A stretch of 64,000 nt of DNA, taken from Streptomyces sp. NBC_00775 (GTDB lineage: Bacteria > Actinomycetota > Actinomycetes > Streptomycetales > Streptomycetaceae). Position 1 is the first letter of the stretch. Each line of letters starts with the position of its first letter. The notes beneath the pieces were generated by a model that made no database searches, was not told the DNA's origin, and was given only the letters and a program-made list of their open reading frames with translations. The stretch covers positions 9,052,001 through 9,116,000 of the forward strand of contig NZ_CP108938.1 of assembly GCF_036347135.1 (NCBI RefSeq). Direction: 5' to 3'. The translations under genes and the position numbers were made by a program. Below are positions 27,501-36,172 of this stretch, piece after piece.

Positions 27501-28205
27501 CGCACGCTCGTCGCCGACGACATTCCGCTCAACGACGGCTGTCTGCGCCCCCTGGACATCGTGGTGCCGCCGGGATCGATGCTCGCCCCCGAGCCTCCGG
27601 CCGCAGTCGTCGCGGGCAACGTGGAGACCTCCCAGGCGATCACCGGGGCCCTGTACGCGGCCTTGAGCGTGCAGGCCGAAGGCTCCGGCACGATGAACAA
27701 CGTCACCTTCGGCAATGAGCGGTACCAGTACTACGAGACCGTGGCTTCCGGATCGGGCGCGGGCGACGGCTTCGCCGGCGCGCCCGTCGTGCAGACCCAC
27801 ATGACCAATTCGCGGCTCACCGACCCCGAGGTCCTGGAGTGGCGACTGCCGGTCCGGCTAGACGAGTTCGCGGTCCGGCGCGGAAGCGGTGGCGCAGGGC
27901 GCTGGCGCGGCGGAGACGGCGCCGTGCGCCGCCTCTGGTTCCTCGAGCCGATGACCGTCTCCACGCTCTCCCAGCACCGCCGGGTGCCGCCCTACGGCAT
28001 GGCGGGCGGCGCGCCCGGAGCGCTCGGCGCCAACCGGGTGGAGCGCGCGGACGGCACGGTCACCGAACTTGGCGGAAGTGACTCGACAGACGTCGGCCCC
28101 GGCGACGTACTCGTCATCGAAACCCCCGGCGGCGGGGGCTACGGTCCACCGCCGCACGACCCCCATCAAGCAGGAGAAGAGATCGATGATCTTCGGGCGT
28201 TCTGA
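24525..28205 (+). CDS. Fused HyuA-HyuB 5-oxoprolinase/hydantoinase inside the conservon
   Basis: 1226 residues from GTG 24525. The N-terminal HyuA half (about 1-690) has the nucleotide-binding motifs [13 protein letters not shown] and [12 protein letters not shown] plus [16 protein letters not shown]; the C-terminal HyuB half (about 700-1215) has [34 protein letters not shown] and GTMNNVTFG. This is the single-chain architecture of eukaryotic 5-oxoprolinase (ATP-dependent 5-oxo-L-proline to glutamate), though hydantoin-type lactams are also possible substrates. It starts 24 nt after cvnC, and its last 20 nt overlap cvnD, so it is part of the conservon transcript. No frameshift is seen. Confidence 0.9.
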   Translation: MTGWQFWVDRGGTFTDIVARRPDGRLLTHKLLSENPARYADAAVAGVRELLDGDDGAGGDGKGAAGAHIEAVRMGTTVATNALLERKGERTLLVVTRGFRDALRIAYQNRPRIFARAIELPELLYERVVEVDERIAADGTVLRAPDLEALAGPLQEAYDSGIRAVAVVCMHSYLHPAHEQAVGELAARTGFPQISLSSEVSPLMKLVPRGDTAVVDAYLSPVLRRYVQRVADELQGVRLMFMQSNGGLAEAGQFRGKDAILSGPAGGIVGMARMSQLAGFDRVIGFDMGGTSTDVSHFAGEYERVFTTQIAGVRLRAPMLDIHTVAAGGGSVLHFDGSRYRVGPDSAGAAPGPACYRGGGPLTVTDANVTLGRIQPAHFPAVFGPHGDQPLDDTLVRDRFTALAREIREQSGDDRTPEQVAEGYLQIAVANIANAVKRISVQKGHDVTRYVLTTFGGAGGQHACMVADSLGIRTVLVPPMAGVLSALGIGLADTTAMREQSVEAPLEASSMPGVLKTADDLEGAARAELLAEDVPEDRIRVTRRAQLRYDGTDTALTVELSEPDTMTHAFEGRHRATYSFTLDRPVVVEALSVEATGLTEPPDLSALAPYEAALEGSSAAQGPSAAPETVSLHTGGAWRDVPLHRREELPPGETVTGPAIITEAGATTVVDDGWRAATTDDGHLVMERVAVTQSSDLGTEADPVLLEVFNNLFMSIAEQMGARLESTAQSVNIKERLDFSCALFDPDGSLVANAPHIPVHLGSMGTSVKEVIRRRGDSMRPGDTYAVNDPYHGGTHLPDVTVITPVFDTEGERILFYVASRGHHAEIGGIAPGSMPANSRTIDEEGILFDNWLLAENGRFREAETLALLTAAPYPSRNPKTNLADLRAQIAANQKGVDEVARMIEDFGLDVVQAYMKHVQDNAEEAVRRVVDTLEDGEFAYETDSGAVIRVRVSVDREKRSATVDFTGTSPQLTTNFNAPFAVVNAAVLYVFRTLVADDIPLNDGCLRPLDIVVPPGSMLAPEPPAAVVAGNVETSQAITGALYAALSVQAEGSGTMNNVTFGNERYQYYETVASGSGAGDGFAGAPVVQTHMTNSRLTDPEVLEWRLPVRLDEFAVRRGSGGAGRWRGGDGAVRRLWFLEPMTVSTLSQHRRVPPYGMAGGAPGALGANRVERADGTVTELGGSDSTDVGPGDVLVIETPGGGGYGPPPHDPHQAGEEIDDLRAF

Positions 28206-28791
28206 GCGCGGCAAGCCCCCGGTCGAGCCCGTCACGCTCAAGATCCTGGTGGCCGGCGGCTTCGGCGTGGGCAAGACGACTCTCGTCGGCGCGGTCAGCG
28301 AGATCAAGCCACTGCGCACCGAGGAGGTGCTCACCGAGGCGGGCCGGCCCATCGACGACACCAGTGGGGTGGAGGGCAAGCACACCACCACCGTTGCCAT
28401 GGACTTCGGCCGCATCACGCTCCGCGAGGACCTGGTGCTCTACCTCTTCGGGACGCCCGGGCAGGACCGCTTCTGGTTCCTGTGGGACGAGCTTGCCACC
28501 GGCTCGCTGGGCGCCGTCGTACTCGCCGACACCCGCCGCCTGGAGGACTGCTTCGCCGCCGTCGACTACTTCGAGCGGCGTTCCATACCGTTCGTGGTCG
28601 GCGTCAACTGCTTCGAGGGCGCGGCCCGTTATCCCGCCGACGACGTCCGCCAGGCCCTCGACCTCGACCCCGCCGTCCCGGTCGTCATCTGTGACGCGCG
28701 GGACCGGGAGTCGGTCAAGGAGGTCCTCATCGGAGTCGTCCAGCACGCGATGGCGTACGCGGCCGACCGCCGCCAGACCGTCACCACCTGA
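28186..28791 (+). CDS. cvnD: Conservon small GTPase (CvnD-type)
   Basis: 201 residues from ATG 28186 (MIFGRSERG), with AGGAGA 9 nt before it; both lie inside the end of the oxoprolinase gene, an overlap of 20 nt in a different frame. Walker A is GGFGVGKTT (about 24-32), the switch II motif is [16 protein letters not shown], and VGVNCFEGA stands where the NKxD base-recognition motif is expected. Output GTPase of the CvnA-D complex. A bidirectional terminator follows. Confidence 0.94.
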   Translation: MIFGRSERGKPPVEPVTLKILVAGGFGVGKTTLVGAVSEIKPLRTEEVLTEAGRPIDDTSGVEGKHTTTVAMDFGRITLREDLVLYLFGTPGQDRFWFLWDELATGSLGAVVLADTRRLEDCFAAVDYFERRSIPFVVGVNCFEGAARYPADDVRQALDLDPAVPVVICDARDRESVKEVLIGVVQHAMAYAADRRQTVTT

Positions 28792-28802
28792 CGCAACGGG
28801 TA

Positions 28803-28836
28803 CGGCCCGTACCCCCGCCGACCGGGGTACGGGCCG
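28803..28836. terminator. Bidirectional terminator between cvnD and glpK
   Basis: A perfect 13-bp stem, CGGCCCGTACCCC (28803-28815) paired with GGGGTACGGGCCG (28824-28836), lies between the converging genes. There is no T tract, as is often the case in Streptomyces. Confidence 0.75.
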
Positions 28837-28892
28837 CAGTCATGCACGCGCGCGTGGCTCACGCGAGACGCACGCACGCGTGGACCCCTGTT

Positions 28893-30413
<1,521 letters not shown>

Positions 30414-30426
30414 GACGTCCCCTTCG

Positions 30427-31167
30427 TCAGAAGGCTGCGTTGTAGATCGCGGCCCCGATGGCGGCACCCGCGATCGGGCCGACCACCGGGATCCAGGAGT
30501 AACTCCACTCCGATGTGCCCTTGTTGGGAATCGGCAGCAGCGCGTGGGTGAGGCGCGGTCCCAGGTCGCGGGCCGGGTTGATGGCGTACCCGGTAGGGCC
30601 GCCCAGTGAGAGGCCGATGCCGACGACGAGGAGGGAGATGAGCAGGACGGGCAGGCCCGCGGCGCCGATGCCCGCGACGTGCTTGCCCCCACCGACCAGC
30701 CCGAGGATGGGCAGCATCAGGGCGGCGGTGGCGATGATCTCGGTGATCAGGTTCTGTACGGGGTTGTTGATCTCGGGCCGTGTCGAGAAGATCCCCAGCG
30801 TCTCGATGGCCTTGTCCTCTTCGGCGTTGAGGTTGAACTGGCCGAGGTAGAGCAGCCAGCAGAGCGTGGCCCCGATCATGGCTCCGGCGAACTGCCCCAG
30901 GATGTAGAAGGGCACGTCCTCCCACTTCGTGGAGCCCTCGATCGCGAAACCGATCGTCACGGCGGGGTTGATCTGCCCGCCGGACAGCGGTGCCGAGGTG
31001 TACGCGCCGGCGAGCACGCCGAAGCCCCACCCGAAGGCGATGACCACCCACCCCGCTCCCTGCGCTTTGGACTTGTTGAGGGTGACCGCGGCACACACTC
31101 CCGCGCCGAACAGGATCAGAATCGCTGTGCCGATCAACTCGCCGACAAAGATGTCTCCGTTGCTCAT
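30427..31167 (-). CDS. glpF: Glycerol facilitator (MIP/aquaglyceroporin family)
   Basis: 246 residues from ATG 31167 with AGGAG upstream. Six membrane helices and both pore-forming NPA motifs are present: GGQINPAVT in the first half, and [13 protein letters not shown] in the second, where the Asp after NPAR is typical of glycerol-conducting members. Passes glycerol across the membrane for trapping by the kinase encoded 13 nt downstream. Confidence 0.96.
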   Translation of the reverse strand: MSNGDIFVGELIGTAILILFGAGVCAAVTLNKSKAQGAGWVVIAFGWGFGVLAGAYTSAPLSGGQINPAVTIGFAIEGSTKWEDVPFYILGQFAGAMIGATLCWLLYLGQFNLNAEEDKAIETLGIFSTRPEINNPVQNLITEIIATAALMLPILGLVGGGKHVAGIGAAGLPVLLISLLVVGIGLSLGGPTGYAINPARDLGPRLTHALLPIPNKGTSEWSYSWIPVVGPIAGAAIGAAIYNAAF

Positions 31168-31897
31168 GGCGGCTCCTAGGCCCTCGCCCGAGGCGATCCG
31201 CCCCGGGCCACCGTGCAGGGTGCGTTTCCCATGGCTACTTCAGCCGAAGGCAGGGAGGTCCCGCGCCCCGCCCGGCGTCCGTGACGAGCGTGCCGTCGCA
31301 GCGGAATCGCCCGTGGGGGACGGCCCGTGGTACAGGTCGGAAACCCGAGCGGCGCGGTGCCTGTAGACGCCCTAATGCGGCGATGCCGACTGACACCCGG
31401 AAGTGTTCACCGGTGCCCAGAGGGCGTCAAGGTCGCGGACCGCAACGGTTCGAAGGCCACGAATAGGACGCGCGTCGCGGTGGGTTGTCGGGGGCGAGCA
31501 CGGGGTGGGCCCGCGGACGGCGATCCCCGCGCCCGTGGCCCGGCGGCTCCTGCCTCGCCCGCGGGGGCCCGGCGGCCGCGCTCGGTCTGGGACGGGAAAC
31601 CGCTCGGCACGGGACGGGAATCGGTGCTTCGCCTGGGTCGGTATGCGTTCCGCGCCCTGGGACCGGTATCCGCGCCTCGCCCCGGTACGGGTTCCGATGC
31701 CTCGTCCGCGGACGCTACGGGGATCAGAGCCTCATCCGCGGGAACTGGCGTCCGCCGAGCCCATGCAGCGGCAACCTCCGATCCTGCCCCCTCCCACTGC
31801 GGAGGCCCGCGGACTGGCGTCGACGCCCTGGATCGGCCGTCGCCGGGTCGTGCGCACGTCTGCCGGTCGCCGATCGCCGGGTCAGGCCTCCAGTGGG
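31168..31897. other. Long intergenic region upstream of glpF
   Basis: About 730 nt with no convincing gene on either strand; the open frames here have poor codon bias. It must hold the glpF-glpK promoter, but I see no clear operator. The part nearer 31600-31745 is repetitive (separate entry). Confidence 0.5.
31615..31745. repeat. Degenerate tandem repeat of about 24-25 bp
   Basis: Successive imperfect units such as GGGAATCGGTGCTTCGCC, GGTATCCGCGCCTCGCCC and GGTTCCGATGCCTCGTCC recur, each a variant of GGNWTCCGYGCCTCGYCC. About five units can be traced, the outer ones weakly. It lies just beyond the 3' end of the EAL-GGDEF gene. Confidence 0.4.
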
Positions 31898-33568
31898 TCA
31901 GCCGGTCAGCGTCTGCCCGGACGGCTGAGCCGGTGCCGCGCCCGAACCGCGGCGGATCTCGTGGCCCGGCAGTCCCGCACGCCCCAGCACCCAACTAGCC
32001 CCGTTCAGGGCCTTCGCGGCCTGCTTGAGGGGGGCCAGGCAGGCCGCCGCCTGCCGGTGGTCGGTCACACTGCCGGGCGAGCACAGCACCGTCGCCAGCG
32101 ACAGCGTGACGGTCCGCCCGCCTGCCGACCAGGGCGTGTCGAGCACCGAGGTGGCCAGCGGGTCGAGGGTGTCCGGATCCGCCAGCACCAGGAAGTCGTC
32201 CCCGCCGATGTGCCCCACATGCGTCGCCCCGGACGCCGCGTGCTGCAACGCCCGCCCGACGGACCGGATCAGCTCGTCGCCCGCAGCGAACCCCGCTCCA
32301 TCGTTGACCTGTTTGAAGTGGTCGACGTCCAGCCAGCTCAGCGCGAACATCCTGCCGTCCGCGATCCGCCGGTCCACCTCGCCGGTGATCGCGTCCGAAC
32401 CGGGCAGCCGCGTCAGCGGGTTGAGCCCCGCCGCCTCCTCCACCCGGCTCTCGGCCAGCGCCCGTACGAGATCCGCCAGCCGTACGACGCCCACGCATCG
32501 CCCGTACCGGTCGACGACCGCGACATCGTCGGACGTACGGTCCCGCTCCCCGTCCGCCACCACGTCGAGCACTTCCCACGCGGTGGCGTCGACGCCGACC
32601 GTGCGCGGCGGATCGCCGAGCTTGGCGGCAGGCCGGTCGGCGTACAGCGCATGCCCGTAGCGCCCCGACAACGACAACAGGAACCGCGACCGGTGCACTG
32701 AGCGGACCGGAACACCGGAGGGATCCACGAGCAGCACCCCGGACACGTCGGGCGAGCCGGTGAGCAGCGCGCGCACCCGGCCCGCGGACGCCGTGGCGGG
32801 CAGCAGCGCCGCCGGCCGTACGAACTGCCGTACGGACGGCCCCGACCGCGGCGTCGACGCGACGCCGGGGGAGAGGGCCGGAACGTATACGTCCGCTGCG
32901 GGCAGCCGGGCGGGCGGCGCGAACAGCTCGCCCTGCGCCAACTGAGCGCCCGCCGACACCGCGGCAGCGCACTGCGATTCCGTCTCGACCCCCTCGACGG
33001 ACAGCAGCGCGCCCAACTGCTCGCACAGCGTCCGCATCGCCCGCACCGCCGCGGGCCGCGTCAGCAGGGACACATCGAGCTTCATCAGCTCGGGCGCGAG
33101 GTCCGTGAGCAGACGCAGGGGTACGTCGCCGTCGCCCACCCCGTCCGCACAGATCCGGAAGCCCTCGCCCCGCAGCGCGGTCACCGTCTCCAGCAGGGCG
33201 TGCTGGGGCACGTGCGTGTACGGCGGTCCGATGTCGATCGTCACCTCCCACGGCAGCCGTCCGGCCTCCCGCACCGCCTCGCGCAGCGCCGCGAGCCCGC
33301 CGAGATCGGCCAGGGTTCCGGCGAACACGTTGACGTGCAACGGCAGCAGCGTCTCCTTGCGGGCTGCCGCCCGGATCGCCAACGCGGCCAGGCGGCCGTC
33401 GAGTTCGGGGTCACGGCGGGCCTGCGCCAGGATGTCGCCGGCCTCCGGACGGGCGAGTATCTCCAGCGCCGCGACCCCTCCGGTCGTCAGATTGACGACC
33501 GGCTGGAAGGCAAAGCGGACAGTATCCGTCCAGGAGGGCACGGCAGCATAATGGCGCCGCCAGCGCAC
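31898..33568 (-). CDS. EAL-CBS-GGDEF cyclic-di-GMP protein
   Basis: About 556 residues from GTG 33568; the start is uncertain (a GTG at 33541 is possible, and neither has a clear ribosome site). Order: EAL domain (about 15-235), CBS-like pair (about 265-395, DVAVVDRYGRCVGVVRLADLV), GGDEF domain (about 400-545). The EAL domain keeps EIL, HVN, KLD, VEGVETE and QGELF, but the DDFG motif reads ADGVG, losing one metal-binding Asp. The GGDEF loop is GGDDF. It may be a c-di-GMP sensor or weak enzyme rather than a full hydrolase. No membrane helices, so cytoplasmic. Confidence 0.88.
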   Translation of the reverse strand: MRWRRHYAAVPSWTDTVRFAFQPVVNLTTGGVAALEILARPEAGDILAQARRDPELDGRLAALAIRAAARKETLLPLHVNVFAGTLADLGGLAALREAVREAGRLPWEVTIDIGPPYTHVPQHALLETVTALRGEGFRICADGVGDGDVPLRLLTDLAPELMKLDVSLLTRPAAVRAMRTLCEQLGALLSVEGVETESQCAAAVSAGAQLAQGELFAPPARLPAADVYVPALSPGVASTPRSGPSVRQFVRPAALLPATASAGRVRALLTGSPDVSGVLLVDPSGVPVRSVHRSRFLLSLSGRYGHALYADRPAAKLGDPPRTVGVDATAWEVLDVVADGERDRTSDDVAVVDRYGRCVGVVRLADLVRALAESRVEEAAGLNPLTRLPGSDAITGEVDRRIADGRMFALSWLDVDHFKQVNDGAGFAAGDELIRSVGRALQHAASGATHVGHIGGDDFLVLADPDTLDPLATSVLDTPWSAGGRTVTLSLATVLCSPGSVTDHRQAAACLAPLKQAAKALNGASWVLGRAGLPGHEIRRGSGAAPAQPSGQTLTG

Positions 33569-33689
33569 GCCCGGGCGCGATTCATGAGCTGTTCACGCAG
33601 CATTCCGAGGTCGTCACACCGAGTGCGGACGACCGCGGTACGAGCCACGCGGACGGCGGACGACCAGGGCACGCGCACGGCAGCCGGGA

Positions 33690-34880
33690 TCACCGTACGG
33701 CGATGACCGACGACCCATGTCCGAACAGCCCCTGGTTCGCGGTGATCCCCACCCGTGCCCCCGCGACCTGCCGGTCACCCGCGCTGCCCCGCAGCTGCCA
33801 TGTCAGCTCGCACACCTGGGCGATGGCCTGCGCCGGAACGGCCTCTCCGAAGGAGGCGAGCCCGCCGCTCACGTTCACCGGTATGCGTCCGCCCAGCGCC
33901 GTCGCGCCCTCCCGCAGCAGCTTGGCCGCCTCGCCCTCTCCGCACAGCCGTAGATCCTCGTACCACTGCAACTCCAGGGCGGTGGACAGGTCGTACACCT
34001 CGGCCAGGGAGAGATCTTCGGGGCCGATGCCAGCCTCCTCGTACGCCGCGCGTGCGATGGACGCGCGGAAGGAGTCGGCCGAGGGCTCCGCCGCCACCGC
34101 GGAGTCCGTGGCGATGTCCGGCAGGTCCAGCACCGTGTTGGGAAAGCGTGGCGTCACTGTGGACACCGCGCGGATCCGCACGGGGGCCGCCTGCCCGTGC
34201 CGACGCGCGAACTCCATGCTGGACAGCACCACGGCCGCGCCGCCGTCAGAGGTCGCGCAGATGTCGAGCAACCGCAGCGGATCGGCGACGACCGCGGAAC
34301 CGGCGACCTCCTCGGCGGTGACCTTCTTGCGGTAGCGCGCACGGGGATTCAGTGCCCCCACGGCGGCGTTCTTCACCTTGACCTGCGCGAAGTCCTCCAG
34401 AGTGTCCCCGTGCACCGCCATCCGCCGCCGTGCGTACAGCCCGAAGTACGTCGGATTCGTCGCCCCGAGGACGCGGAACCGCAGCCAGTCCGGATCGTCC
34501 TGCCTGTCCCCGCCCGCGGGGCGGAAGAACCCCTTGGGCGCCGCGTCCGCGCCCACCACGAGCACGACGTCCGCGAGGCCCGAAAGGATCTGCGCCCGTG
34601 CCGTGTTGAGGGCTTGCGCTCCCGACGCGCACGCCGCGTAGACGCTCGCGACCCGCGCCCCCTGCCAGCCCAGCGCCTTGGCGAACGTCGCCCCCGCCAC
34701 GTATCCGGGATAGCCGCCGCGCACGGTGTCCGCGCCCACGATCGAGCCGATGTCCCGCCAGTCGACCCCCGCGTCGGCCAGCGCCGCCCGCGCCGCCACG
34801 ACCCCGTACTCGACGAATCCGCGCCCCCATTTGCCCCAGGGGTGCATGCCCGCGCCGATCACCGCCACCTCGCCGGTCAT
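33690..34880 (-). CDS. Thiolase-fold lipid-transfer (SCP-x type) protein
   Basis: 396 residues from ATG 34880. N-terminus VAVIGAGMHPWGKWG; the Cys in VYAACASGAQAL is at the thiolase nucleophile position; the C-terminus NQGLFGHGSSV replaces the usual second catalytic Cys motif, as in Ltp-type proteins. Such proteins act with DUF35 partners as acyl-CoA thiolases or retro-aldolases in steroid and fatty-acid side-chain degradation. A DUF35 gene lies 37 nt upstream on the same strand, so a two-subunit enzyme is likely. The substrate is unknown. Confidence 0.9.
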   Translation of the reverse strand: MTGEVAVIGAGMHPWGKWGRGFVEYGVVAARAALADAGVDWRDIGSIVGADTVRGGYPGYVAGATFAKALGWQGARVASVYAACASGAQALNTARAQILSGLADVVLVVGADAAPKGFFRPAGGDRQDDPDWLRFRVLGATNPTYFGLYARRRMAVHGDTLEDFAQVKVKNAAVGALNPRARYRKKVTAEEVAGSAVVADPLRLLDICATSDGGAAVVLSSMEFARRHGQAAPVRIRAVSTVTPRFPNTVLDLPDIATDSAVAAEPSADSFRASIARAAYEEAGIGPEDLSLAEVYDLSTALELQWYEDLRLCGEGEAAKLLREGATALGGRIPVNVSGGLASFGEAVPAQAIAQVCELTWQLRGSAGDRQVAGARVGITANQGLFGHGSSVIAVR

Positions 34881-34917
34881 GCGCTCACCCCCGTATGCCG
34901 CAGGCCCCTCAAGCTCC

Positions 34918-35364
34918 TCACGCCGTCACCCCCGTCGGCCGCCAGTGCCACGTCGTCCAGGTCGTCTCCGCGTCCTCGTTCAGCACACCCGGGACGACCT
35001 CCACCTCCATGCCCACCGTCAGGTCGGCGACGGTGATCCCGGGAACTGCCTGGCCGAGTACCACAATGCGCTCGGATTCCAGCTCCACAGCGATCAACGC
35101 GTAGGGCTCCCAGGAGAGTTCCGGATCGGTCACATAGGGTGACGGAGGCCGGTACTGGCTGTCCGTGTACGACCAGACGCGGCCGCGCCGGGACAGCGGC
35201 ACCTCGGCCAGCTCGCCGCCCTGGCATCCCGGATTGCGGCAGAAGGCGTCCTCGCGGGGGAAGAAGACGGAGGCGCACGCCGAGCAGCGCGTACCGAGGA
35301 GACGGAAGTCGTCGCCTTCCCCGGCGAACCACCCGGCGACCACAGGTGTGCGTGTGCGCGACAA
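34918..35364 (-). CDS. DUF35 zinc-ribbon/OB-fold protein, partner of the thiolase
   Basis: About 148 residues from a TTG at 35364 with GGAGG just upstream; a longer frame is open to 35520 but lies in the divergent promoter. The zinc ribbon (CSACASVFFPREDAFCRNPGC) has the expected cysteine pairs, and an OB-fold follows (VWSYTDSQYRP, PYALIAVELE, LTVGMEVEVVP). Found with thiolase-fold enzymes, where it binds the acyl-CoA. The start codon is the least certain point. Confidence 0.85.
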   Translation of the reverse strand: MSRTRTPVVAGWFAGEGDDFRLLGTRCSACASVFFPREDAFCRNPGCQGGELAEVPLSRRGRVWSYTDSQYRPPSPYVTDPELSWEPYALIAVELESERIVVLGQAVPGITVADLTVGMEVEVVPGVLNEDAETTWTTWHWRPTGVTA

Positions 35365-35529
35365 GACCCCTCCATGGCGCTGGATCTGACGGAACGTCAG
35401 AAGTGTGCCACGGGCAGCGGGAATTGGGCAGGCGTCGTGGTGAACCACAGGGGCCGCTCGGGCGTCGGAGTACCTGTGGGGACGGCCGGGGCCCACGGGG
35501 GTGGATCCGGCCGTCCCCAAGTGATCGGA

Positions 35530-35535
35530 TACAGT
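35530..35535 (+). promoter_or_regulatory. -10 hexamer TACAGT, leaderless start
   Basis: TACAGT ends 7 nt before the GTG at 35543, so transcription should begin at the start codon; no Shine-Dalgarno is present. Confidence 0.5.
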
Positions 35536-35542
35536 CCGCGGC

Positions 35543-36079
35543 GTGTCCGCAACCCCGCACCCGCCCGCCGACTTCGCACCGGACTCGCACTGTTCGAGCT
35601 GCGGCGCACCCTACGGAGAGGGCATCTCCGGCTGGCCCCGCACCTGCGCCGCCTGCGGCACGGTGGCCTACCGCAATCCGCTGCCGGTCGCGGTGGCCCT
35701 GCTGCCCGTGTACGACGCCCGGGGAACCGCTCTGGTCGTCATCACCCGGACCATTGCCCCCGCGCGCGGGGGGATCGCCCTGCCCGGAGGGTTCATCGAC
35801 CACCGTGAGGACTGGCGGCACGCTGTCGTCCGCGAGCTCAAGGAGGAGACGGGCATCGACGCGGCGAGCCGGGAAGTGCGGCTCGCCGACGCGATGAGTT
35901 CTCCCGCCGGGCATCTGCTGCTCTTCGGACTCCTCCCGGAGCGCCCGGCCGCCGAACTGCCGCTGTCCGTCTCCACGGACGAGACGGAGGGCTGGCACCT
36001 GCTGCGCAGGCCGGCTGAACTCGCCTTCCCGTTGCACACCTTGGTGGTACGGGCATGGTTCGAGGGCCGGTACATCTGA
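35543..36079 (+). CDS. Nudix hydrolase with zinc-ribbon N-terminus
   Basis: 178 residues from GTG 35543. A CSSCGAPYG / CAACGTVAYRNP zinc ribbon, as in NADH pyrophosphatases, precedes a complete Nudix box: G-x5-E in GFIDHRE followed by REL and KEETGI. It hydrolyses nucleoside-diphosphate derivatives; an NAD-type or capped nucleotide substrate is suggested by the ribbon but not proven. Convergent with the glycosidase gene. Confidence 0.93.
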   Translation: MSATPHPPADFAPDSHCSSCGAPYGEGISGWPRTCAACGTVAYRNPLPVAVALLPVYDARGTALVVITRTIAPARGGIALPGGFIDHREDWRHAVVRELKEETGIDAASREVRLADAMSSPAGHLLLFGLLPERPAAELPLSVSTDETEGWHLLRRPAELAFPLHTLVVRAWFEGRYI

Positions 36080-36172
36080 GGGACCCGTGGTCCTGAAGCC
36101 GCGCTCAAGATCCGTGCGTCATCGCTTGCCATCCGCACACCGCAAGGCTCACCCGGGATGCTCAGGGATCCG

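Noticed and set aside
22326..27800. Very long minus-strand open frame (about 1800 codons) opposite the conservon genes
   Set aside because: It is antisense to four well-supported genes with clear motifs; its translation lacks domains and arises from GC-rich codon bias that removes stops on the opposite strand.
31168..31998. Plus- and minus-strand open frames of 195-223 codons upstream of glpF
   Set aside because: Translations are repetitive Arg/Pro/Gly-rich with no ribosome site; more likely noncoding repetitive DNA.
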